Below are positions 55,151 to 64,000 of a DNA stretch of 64,000 nucleotides, piece after piece. The notes under the pieces are model-generated. The model searched no databases. It was not told where the DNA came from and was given only the letters and a program-made list of their open reading frames with translations. The position numbers and the translations under genes were made by a program. The stretch covers positions 48,330-112,329 of the forward strand of contig NW_026729294.1 of assembly GCF_030272615.1 (NCBI RefSeq). The letters are read 5' to 3'. Every line of letters starts with the position of its first letter. Positions within the stretch are counted from its first letter, which is position 1. The DNA is from Cryptomeria japonica. Its lineage: Eukaryota > Streptophyta > Pinopsida > Cupressales > Cupressaceae.

Positions 55151-58100
55151 TGTTTTTACCTTTTTGCAAATTTAGGAAAAATCATTCTCATAAGCAAAGG
55201 GCTAGGTAGTTGGACATGGAATTTTACAAAATAAGGGCTAGGTAATTGGACATGGCATTTTGTAGAATAGTTCAAGTGCCTTGTCTATGCCTCCACATTT
55301 TGCATGCATTCATGGGACTATAGGCAAAAACCAATTGTAATGATAAAGTCTAACAAAAGAATCCATTTATGTATTTAAGGGTTTAAAACTCAGATTGCAA
55401 ATGGGTTGAGGATGCCACATTAGAAAATTATGTAGATCGATTACAGAGAAGATCATGTGTTTCTACTATCAAAGGTTTGAGGATTTAAGCTTTACACCTA
55501 CCAACTGCATTTACTTAGAAATTTTCTAAAGCCTTTCCAACATATCCAAATTGTTTATATCTTATAATTACTTTTTTATTTTATAATTCTGGAGATCACC
55601 TTGAAGAAAAGAATTGATGCTAACCATTTCTCTAGATTGTTCCAGAATCCATAATCTCTCATTGTCTCTAAAAATTAAATTTGGTTCTTTTGCTCTGAAA
55701 GATAGCAAGGTAAATGTTGTTTATTTTATTCTTATTGTATGGAAGAATTTATGATTTTTGTTTGAAATTGCTACTACCTTTGAACACTTTTTTGAATATG
55801 AACATCTTTTGACTTTGGCTAACTATAAGTGCTAATAATTCTCCTATATTTTGTTTATTTTGAATAGATTGAAGTAGTAGCTATGGAAATATTAGTTTCA
55901 TTTTTGGTTATTTTAAAAAGAAGTCTTCTTTGTTAGGGTTATGTTATATTTTCCCTACAAATTCTAGGCATTTCCCCACATTGGCATTGTTGGTTGCATA
56001 ACACTATTTGTGTATAGTCATGAGGTGAATAGAATAAGTTTCTTTAACTAGTTCTATTCTTTGTAGGTTGATCTTGAGTATACCTTAGATCATTACACTA
56101 AGCCTTTTTCTATGATGCTCTATTGTTTTCTTGTGTTCTTTCTATTTCTCTATTTTCAATGGTTTCACACTCTTCTCACAACAATATACTTATTCCCCTA
56201 TGCATTAACCTCTTTGATAGTCATTCAAAGGGTAGGTTCTTATAGTATGCCCCACGCAAGGCCTCAAACTATCATGCAAATAATGTTCTACTTCCTTCAC
56301 TTCTACTCACCTTTTTTCTCTACATACGCACACTTAGTATTCCTATGCCTCTCCTCTCATCCATGTAGCTTATGAATTCCCTTCCTCTATTTGTATTTTT
56401 GGGCTGTGCATCAAGGATAAAAGCTTCTTCTTAGTTTTTTTTGCTTCCTATTCACAGTAGCTACTCTCTCTCCCTAGCCTATGTCTATGAGCCTCTTCAT
56501 TAGACCTATTCTTAGACTTTTTGATTTCATATTCAACATTCTCAAGACCATTCCACTTCCCATTCTCATTCTTGCCTAAAAGGAATTTTATTTCCTTCTA
56601 TTTAAAATACATTGTGGTTTTTAATTTTGTTTTCTTTCATAATATATGAAAGGTATAAAGTGTAATGTAGCTAATGACTTTCTTCAAGCCAAAAATGTAT
56701 TCAAATTTGTGAAATAGGCTCGTCATGCATCACAATATCTCACAGGCCTACTTTTGTACTATTTCATGATACTATTCTATCTCTAGATAAGAAGAGAGGC
56801 TAGTGTGTTCATTGCATAAGGTTTTGGAAAGAATATGAGAGTATTTTATACAAATGTTTAGTTTCTACAAGGGGTACTAATCAAAGATCATAGGTATTGT
56901 CTTTGGCTCATATTTTTTTCTCTTTAGTTGTATATAGGGATTCTACACCATGCCTTTTACCTTTGGTAATGAAATAATGAAAATAGAGTCCCAAAGTGAT
57001 GCATTGAGAGGGCAAGAAATGTTTTCCTCCACAAAAGGGGTCTTTTAACTCATTTCATCCCTACTAGTGTTAGTTGGACATGGACAGAAGCTGATTTTGA
57101 TCTCTTCACTACAACATCCACACTTGGGAATCAAAATTTTGTATTTTTACATGCAAGCAATCTATATTTTATTATTTTAATCACTAGTTATCTAGAATAT
57201 TTATAGACACTTATGGTTTGAATTCATGTAATTTTATTACATCGTGGTCATCACAACAATATTCTCCATTTTTATTCTTTCCTCCTCATCATCTAACAAG
57301 ATCTACTATTTCTATTCGGCATGGCCATTTTGTTATTCTACGGAAGTCGGTATGAGGGTTACTTTTTGCATGCTTTTACTTGTTAAGAAAAAAGGTATAC
57401 AAGTCCTGTAGAGGATTGGTGACTTTGAGAGATTTCCTATTCATATATAAAAAGAAGACATTTTAATACAGTGGTGGATCATTTGGACAACAATGCATGC
57501 TAGGAGGAACAAATACCAAGCTATATGATCAAGGAAATTTCGTTAAGTAAGATTGTAATATTAATTTAGATCAAACAACTCAATAAACATGCATCTATGA
57601 ATAACTGTATAACATGATCTTAAAAACATAAGTATAGTGGCTCAAATGACAAAGACCCAAATATTTTTAGTCCAGCATCAAGCAAATGGAAGATGCTATG
57701 TCTCCCTTGCCGACAAACAAATGCAATGATTCAGTTTCTCTAATATGCCAAAGTTTTCTTAACTAAGATATAATTGTTTACTCAAAATTATATCTCCATA
57801 CAATATGCACTTCAAATAACTTTAGATAGGGATCCAAGGGATGGACTAGTGACACCATTTTTTTGAAGCTATGCAATGAGCTCTGAACTCACAACTTATC
57901 CTCTACCACATAAAGACCCACATTCCATTATACTAGGTGTGTCCTCCATGCACTAGATACCACCAATTTTCCAAATCAATCAAAATGGGCTCATGAGGAA
58001 ATAATAGAAAATATCTTAAACATTGTTAGAAAAAAGGCCACAACTCTTCTTCAAATGCCCATGCTATGAATGCCATTGTACTCCACTTAATCCCTATAAA

Positions 58101-58764
58101 TCTTATGATCTCCATAGCCAATTTTGTCAATTATCATTTGTTTATAAAGCCAAGTTTGGTTCTCTTCCAGCAAATAGAATGAACATGTCCTCATTTACCC
58201 TTCCCTACATTGTCAGAAATAAGCCTCACTCCTTAATCAAAACATTTGCAATACTAATACCAATATCAGTTCATAGGAAGTGCATAGGCAAAAACTAGTT
58301 CTTAGCCATTCATAGGACCTGCTCTTAATGAGGCTCTCACAATCAAGCTCAATGAATCATGAACAACTAAAACATGTAAGAATTATCAAAACATGCACAA
58401 CCTGAAATTTAAAATTGTTATTGCATTATATGTTGATTTGCCATTGGGGTGTTATACAAGAATACCTCGAAATTATAAGACTCTAAATCAGTTAAGACCA
58501 CGTTAGGAAAATATCGAATTCACTAGTCTTCTTTTATGCCAAATCACATACAGACTATGAAGTCACAATCTCTACTAAATTTTATCACATTGATTAAAAA
58601 GTGCAACATACATGTTTAACATCAGCTTTAGATTCAACCTTATTTAACTTACATACCCTACACTTGTCTCTCTATTCAATCTAGCACTATTCTATCAACA
58701 TTTGGCTAGCATTGGTAGTGCATCACAAGACTTGTTCTAATTAGTATCGGCTGGTTTAAACAAG
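55151..58764. other. No recognised gene
   Basis: AT-rich. Open frames of 87 codons (56,112-56,375) and 91 codons (58,023-58,298) show no domain. Near 57,470-57,510 a short peptide WWIIWTTMHARRN resembles the W-IW-ARN stretch between zf-RVT and RNase H in LINEs, too short to call. Confidence 0.4.
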
Positions 58765-58840
58765 AATTCAAAAAGCATGTGGATTTAGCTACTTGAAGAA
58801 ATTGAGTGCGAAAAAGGCAAAGTGACAAACTCAGCAAATG
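58765..58840 (+). mobile_element. Small LINE fragment
   Basis: AAAAAGCATGTGGATTTAGC and the following AATTGAG, AAAGTGA and AACTCA match 53,528-53,600 in the LINE copy. Only about 75 bp align. Confidence 0.4.
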
Positions 58841-59693
58841 TAACCAAACCCACGAAAAGAAAAGAAGATAAAGTTTTTTACAAGCTTTACACTCCTAGTA
58901 TCAACCAAAAGTTAGGCAAAATGTTTCAATTTCATCGTAATTTTTTTTATCGAAAGTAGATTCTCCACCCACGCATTTTCGTATGTCACTACTATCATAG
59001 AGAGTACTAAATCACATCCGAAACAATTTAAGGTGTTCCTCCCCTGACAGATTGGTTGCAGTCCCATATTACATTTGATTAAGCCTCTAGAATGCCAATG
59101 AAAGCACCTTGTCCATCCTCTTCACCAAATTCTGTATTGAGCATCTAAAAATGCATCCTCGGAGTCTACTCGCTCCTACTTTCACCTACTCTTACCTCCC
59201 CTTTTTCTTCTCTTCTGTGTCCTTTACCGTAGCTTGAGGGAGAGGCCATCACAAACAATATTCCAGTGCCAAAACTCAAAATGCATCAAACAATTTTCTC
59301 TGTTTCCTATGTAACATCTTTACATATCTACTATTGGTACCATCAAAGTGTGATTTTTCTCAAAATTTTCTCTGTTTCCTATGTCACTAATATTATACTA
59401 GTATCTTCTATTTCTCAATGTCTCTTACCAGAACGCTGATTGTACGTGTATTGATCCTTCAATTACTTAATCTAAATAAACTATTCAAATTTTAAAATTT
59501 AATATAAATAAATTAGAATGAAGCGGAACTATGATAAGCTTTCCTCCGAGTGAAAATTAAATTAAAAAAACGAGAGTTGTGCCCCAAAAAAAACCATTTT
59601 CTTTTCCTCTACTCTAATGTAACAAAGTAATAACTAACGAAAATTTGAGACTATTGTAAATTAAATTTAACAAATATATAGTTATTTTACCGA
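58841..59693. other. Upstream region of the intact F-box/Kelch gene
   Basis: No coding signal. From about 59,455 onward the sequence loosely matches the region upstream of copy 1 (about 19,845-20,050), e.g. AAATAAACYATT and AATGAAGCGGAAC against GATGGAGCGGAATTC. AAAATTTTCTCTGTTTCCTA occurs twice (about 59,290 and 59,362). Confidence 0.4.
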
Positions 59694-59696
59694 AAG

Positions 59697-59745
59697 GTGT
59701 TTCAATCATGCTGCGTAGACGTTTCTTTTCAAAATATATATATAT
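59697..59745 (+). promoter_or_regulatory. Promoter of intact F-box/Kelch gene
   Basis: GTGTTTCAATCATGCTGCGT and AGACGTTT match the conserved block before the other copies. A TATA box (ATATATATATAT, 59,734-59,745) lies about 50 bp before the ATG, and GATTGAGGGCTCC follows as in copies 1 and 2. Confidence 0.65.
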
Positions 59746-59793
59746 GAATATGATTGAGGGCTCCTAAAAATATCAACGGACAGTTCGATCAAA

Positions 59794-60849
59794 ATGAATA
59801 TGATACCAGGTCTCCCAAAAGATTTGATAGTGCAATGCCTCATAAAAGTTCCTTACAAATTCCACAACCACCTTAGGGCCGTCTGCAAGAGTTGGAACGC
59901 TGTGCTGAGCAGTCCCAACTTCTATAAAGAGCGACAGCGCCATAATGAGTGCGAGGAGGGAATAGCTTATTTTCACCTAACACAGAGACCAAGTAATTGG
60001 GAAGTAATTATTTACTACCCGCATGGGAATTGGTTGGAAAGACTGCCTCGAGCCCCGGAAGAGTTTATTTCAGATTGGGAAGTCTATTTTAATGAGTTCA
60101 ATTTTGTATACGTTAGATCAAAACATCATCTGGTTGCTATCGGGCTTCTCAACAAGTACGACAATAGAGCAAGTGTTTTGATGTTTGATTTTTTATCTCG
60201 CACATGGAGGCTCGGCCACGACATGCCTTTCCGTCGATACCAGTCTGCATGCGCAGTGTCACCGTCTCCTAATGGTCTTGTCTATATTACCGGTGGTGTC
60301 GAGAATCTTTCACAGAACCCCATCAGTCCCCATCTACTGGAATCTTATGTTTTCAATGTAGAGGAAAACAAATGGGACGTTTTACCTCGTATGAATCCCG
60401 ATAGCCCTCAATATTACTGTGTTGCTGAGTTTGTTGATGACAGGTTTTATGTAGTCCCCGATCATGGGCGCAGCTTACAAGTTTACGATCCTCAAATACG
60501 ACTATGGAAAACCATAAATACTGACAATACCGGTGAGAATGTTGTGAACTGTATATCTGCTTTTGGGAGGTTGTATTGGTTTGGGTTGAGGAGGGACACT
60601 CTAGTCTTAGAAGAATTCGATTTTGCCAATAATTTATTTACTACAGTCGGACAATATCCTTTCCAAATTCGTGCTGTGGACCGTGCTGTGCTGTGCCGTG
60701 ATTGTATTTTTGTAAATGTCCTGGATTACAGTAGTTCGTTGTATTATCTTTTTAATCTCCTGGATAAGAGATGGACTCAAATCGAGATGCCTGCAGAGTT
60801 TCCAACTTTTAGTTTTGTATCAACAAAGTTTGCTGCTGTGCAAATTTGA
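59794..60849 (+). CDS. F-box/Kelch-repeat protein (KFB/KMD-like), 351 aa
   Basis: Intact intronless frame from ATG to TGA. Residues 5-50 form an F-box (PGLPKDLIVQCLIKVPYKFH, AVCKSWNAVLSSPNFYKERQ) of the kind in Arabidopsis Kelch F-box proteins such as At1g80440, which recruit PAL or type-B response regulators to SCF ligases. Kelch-like blocks follow: VLMFDFLSRTWRLGHDMP (128-145) with GLVYITGG (161-168), YVFNVEENKWDVLPRMN (185-201) with YVVPDHGRSLQVYDP, then RLWKTINTD, and EEFDFANNLFTTVGQYP. An F-box protein of this type would bind SKP1 through the F-box and a substrate through the propeller; the target is unknown. The ATG is chosen because copy 2 aligns from the same residue and the F-box starts four codons later; a second ATG is at codon 3. 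The length fits the family (about 350 aa). Confidence 0.92.
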   Translation: MNMIPGLPKDLIVQCLIKVPYKFHNHLRAVCKSWNAVLSSPNFYKERQRHNECEEGIAYFHLTQRPSNWEVIIYYPHGNWLERLPRAPEEFISDWEVYFNEFNFVYVRSKHHLVAIGLLNKYDNRASVLMFDFLSRTWRLGHDMPFRRYQSACAVSPSPNGLVYITGGVENLSQNPISPHLLESYVFNVEENKWDVLPRMNPDSPQYYCVAEFVDDRFYVVPDHGRSLQVYDPQIRLWKTINTDNTGENVVNCISAFGRLYWFGLRRDTLVLEEFDFANNLFTTVGQYPFQIRAVDRAVLCRDCIFVNVLDYSSSLYYLFNLLDKRWTQIEMPAEFPTFSFVSTKFAAVQI

Positions 60850-62321
60850 TATGTGTGGTTAACAAGTAAACTATGATATTTTTATTGCCTCCTTGTATCG
60901 CTTTTAAATATATTAAGCTAACATTTTGTTTTTAGTCAGTTACTTGTGTTTGAAATATTTAATTAATACAATTTCTTTTGTATTAATTTTTTTTCCATAA
61001 ATGTTACTGAAATAGGATTTATCATACTATTTCCTATTTTGTTTCTTGATTTTATTTTTTATTTGATTTTAATTTTTTATATTTTTTAAATACTTAAAGT
61101 TTGAGATATTTCTTTTCTTTATAATATATTGTTTGTGTAAATATATTTAAAATCAAAATATATAAAAACTGATATTAATAGTTTGTTCTTGTATTTGATG
61201 TATAATATGAGATTACATTTGTTATGTCAATGTTTGATTTGTATTTAAAATTTTAAATCTTAATGTTTGTTTCATATTTAAAATTTTAAGTGAAAAATAA
61301 TTGAATTCTAACCACTTCAATACATGTCTATTTTGAAGATTCTATATTTGATCCTTTTTTATGTGTAAACCTAATCAATAAATGTTTATGAAAAAGGAAT
61401 TTCTCATTGAGAAAGGATGTCATGTTAGCCAATAATGTTGATTATGCTTTTAAACAAAATTTGACACATATAAATCAATTAAAAGAATACTTGAAACATA
61501 AGTTAATTAAATTATTTGATAAATGTGATTTATATAATGTGAAAAAACACAAAATATAAATTCATTACTAATAACTTATGGTACATATCCATCATTTGTA
61601 CAAGATATATTTTAGTCACTTTATACAATTCTTCTATAAGCAATGTAAGTTGCTAAAAATTTGAAATGACTTCCAATTTTCTATGAATATCAAAAGTATC
61701 TTTTTACAGTGTCTAACTTAGTATAAATTTTATAGGGCATATCTAGGTGTATAGAATAATTAAATAATAAAGTGATTCTTATACTATATGTAAATTAAAG
61801 TATTTAAATTAATTATTTAAATTTTATTAACTTTTAAAGATAAATTCCAAATAACCATATAAAACTATTTTAATTTAAGAGTTTAACATGTTCAATAAAT
61901 ATTTTATGTTATCAAATTATAATAATAGTAAAATTAAAAAAGTGTTTTTAAATATAAATAATTATAATAAAATCAATATAAATATAGTGACTACATCTCT
62001 TATTTTACTTTATTATTTTGTTGACCTAAACCTTATCTTATCAGTACTTGCCATTAGACTATTACTATTGGTTATTATTCAATTGTTTCTCCATCAATAA
62101 GAATTGTGAATTATTTTCTTTATGTTTTAATTTTATTTTTATTTTTAAGTTAAGATGTGTGATTTTTAAATTTTTTAATCATAGAAGCTATTTTGTCGAA
62201 TCTAATTGGTTAAAAAAATTTACATCTTATTATTGGATTTCACACATCCACCTTTTTAACTCAATTTTTGAGGTCATGCTAATGCAATATTTAGTATGTT
62301 TTAAACAATATAATATAATAT
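60850..62321. other. AT-rich downstream region, no gene
   Basis: Strongly AT-rich after the F-box stop. Short open frames near 61,888-62,323 are low complexity (Asn, Ile, Phe rich). Confidence 0.5.
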
Positions 62322-63100
62322 AATATATTTTTTTGATAGATAAACTATTGGTAGGGTAACTCCCCATATATTGATCAAGAATAGAAAATATAAAACTGAA
62401 TAGGAAGAAAGGAGGACTTCTCAATCAATGAGTCTGTTTATACTGGAAATTAAATGGCAAATCCTACGACCCATATCTAACATAATATCTTTGACAATTT
62501 AGATTTTACATTGAAGAACATAAAGTTCTTGCTATCCAAAATTATGTCTATCCTAGCAAATACACTATACTAATGATGGACCCAACAAAAAACTATTTAG
62601 TGTTAACATTTCTTTGATATAGCACCAAGCTAGAGAATAATTTTGCTATTAATACACAACCTAGAGCATCTATGTTTTAACCTTCCTCCTCCATGTCCAT
62701 ATTGTCTAATTCATTAGGAATTTCTTCAACCACCTCAGTTTCTTTAATTTGTTTCTCCAAACCTTCCTGATAGACGTAAGTGAAAATTCAATCGACTATT
62801 AGATTTGCCACTGTGTTAGTCTAGTTCAAAAGAAAATTGAGACCCCTAACCATTATCTCTTTATTGTCTTGATATTAATCTTCATGATCGATTAAGATGA
62901 ATAGTAGTTTTGGAACATCTTTGTCCTCTTTATCAAAATAATTGGGTAATGGGATCTAGATATTATCAATATTTCTGACAATGTCATCTAGGCCTCCCAA
63001 AAATTGGTTCTTAAATATTTATTTAATTATCTTTTTGCCCATAGGATTGCTCAAAACTTTGTCTAGAGAAATGGCCAGGAACATTGACTAGATATCAAAA
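62322..63100 (-). mobile_element. Possible minus-strand retroposon
   Basis: On the minus strand a protein-like region (62,677-63,084) is followed by about 330 bp of non-coding DNA and ends CTATCAAAAAAATATATT at 62,322-62,339. This order, decayed ORF then an A-rich end without RT, resembles the retroposon at 6619-7415. No target-site duplication could be found because the left flank is a TA-rich repeat. Confidence 0.35.
62677..63084 (-). pseudogene. Decayed reading frame of unknown function (minus strand)
   Basis: One minus-strand frame of 136 codons from an ATG at 63,084 to TAA at 62,677 has about five stops and no frameshift. Peptides include MFLAISLDKVLSNPMGKKII, FKNQFLGGLDDIVRNIDNI and YVYQEGLEKQIKETEVVEEI, ending in an acidic tail (ELDNMDMEEEG). 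No family is recognised; a retroelement gag/ORF1 protein is possible. Confidence 0.4.
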
Positions 63101-64000
63101 TTAACTCGATACCTATTATCTTCCATTATGAAATCCTCCCCAAGCACCAATTTGATTGCATATAACATAATTGGGTGCTTATACCTCAATATTGTGCACA
63201 ACCTCTTATCATTAACTCATATAACACAATCTAGAAATATTCACAAACAATGTGAATTGCATCACAACAACCGCAACAATTCAGATTACCAAAATCATTA
63301 CCATCTCATCACTGGAGATCAAGAACAATCATCAAAACTAACTGTTAAAATGAAAGGTTTACTTGTGGACATCCAAATCATGAATCAATCGAACTGAGGA
63401 TACACATCAATGTCTAGAATATATCCCATACATCCACAAAACTAGAATATCGAATAACATGAACAACTAAATGTCGATCTCAATACCAGATCTCATAACT
63501 CAATCAGAACATCAGGCGAAGCACAGAAAATTATGTTGAATCAACTAGAGATACATTTCAAAATCCATTAAATGGCATCAGCTCAACCACAACACACTGA
63601 CCAAACCAATAATATTGGAATACATAAAAGAATATGTTGACATCAATGAGAATGCATTAGTCCAACAAAATCCTCAACAATATCTAACAGATGGCAAAAT
63701 ATGAATGTGAAAATAAATCAATGCAAAGAAAGAAATTGTCCCTAAGAAATCTCCATTAGCTCAAATAACTCAAATTACAAAACTAAGAATTCATTAGGGT
63801 TTTTCACATGCTTCTCTCCCCCTTTGACATCAATGACAAAGGTTCTGGTATCAAGATTCCCTCACAACAAATTTGAACACCAACATTGACTACACCCCCT
63901 GACTTACAACCTTACTCACCAATCCAAATCACAAGATATCTTTGTGAAGTTCACCAGAGTGATACAAATCCACGCATATTAGTTCTTATAAGGAGGAGAA
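63101..64000 (-). mobile_element. Minus-strand Ty1-copia 3' end and partial LTR (tentative)
   Basis: On the minus strand, GTCATTGATGTCAAAGGGGG then AGAGA (about 63,836-63,812) is the typical end of a plant copia internal region with its polypurine tract. Further along, TGTTGGACTAATGCATTCTC then ATTGATGTCAAC (63,667-63,636) resembles the TGTTGGCATAATG start of the copia LTR at 38,273. The 145 bp between is unexplained. No pol domain lies within the window; the element would continue past its right edge. Confidence 0.4.

Overview
This window looks like nuclear DNA of a seed plant, and a gymnosperm (conifer-type) genome is my best guess. It is AT-rich and gene-poor. Nearly everything recognisable is decayed retrotransposon or transposon DNA nested in other repeats, and the only plausibly intact gene is an F-box/Kelch gene of the plant KFB/KMD type. 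The gymnosperm placement is an inference from this texture; no marker gene fixes the lineage.

Left part (1-19,900). A plant L1-type LINE ORF2 runs on the + strand at about 200-1560 (reverse transcriptase) and resumes at 15,678-16,774 (zinc-knuckle region, RNase H). Between the halves lies a 14.1-kb insertion with CACTACTA...TAGTAGTG ends, i.e. a CACTA (En/Spm) DNA transposon at 1561-15,677. Removing it restores the LINE reading across the junction. The transposon carries an intron-containing fragment of a host gene for a desiccation-related protein (PCC13-62 family, 2609-3566), a younger poly(A) retroposon with a 14-bp target-site duplication (6619-7415), short tandem repeats and unidentified decayed reading frames. 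No CACTA transposase was recognised. To its right are an unassigned ORF1-like block (17,020-18,642) and a 54-bp tandem duplication.

Middle part (19,900-46,200). F-box/Kelch copy 1 (20,143-21,170) is a pseudogene with frameshifts. Two blocks, about 25,860-31,907 (A) and 41,910-46,197 (B), are diverged direct segmental duplicates. A carries F-box/Kelch copy 2, with three in-frame stops. B keeps only its promoter (43,941-43,998); the place of the gene is taken by tRNA-like SINE modules and a solo LTR. A also holds a 1.67-kb retroposon (27,311-28,977) with a 21-bp imperfect target-site duplication. Between A and B lie remnants of a non-autonomous LTR element and a 5'-truncated Ty1-copia element (34,771-38,272) with a long 3' LTR (38,273-41,212) that contains a 574-bp tandem duplication.

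Right part (46,200-64,000). It contains a non-autonomous LTR retrotransposon with both LTRs (46,828-49,475), then a TRIM family represented by a solo LTR (49,617-49,775) and a complete 372-bp element (50,542-50,913), both with perfect 5-bp target-site duplications. Two decayed LINE fragments follow in tandem (52,765-55,150). The intact, intronless F-box/Kelch gene (59,794-60,849, 351 aa) has a TATA box and an upstream block shared with the other copies. The right edge holds minus-strand retroelement remnants.

The F-box/Kelch genes form one local family, all on the + strand: one intact copy, two pseudogenes and one orphan promoter. If functional, the intact protein would be the substrate receptor of an SCF ubiquitin ligase; its target cannot be told from sequence.
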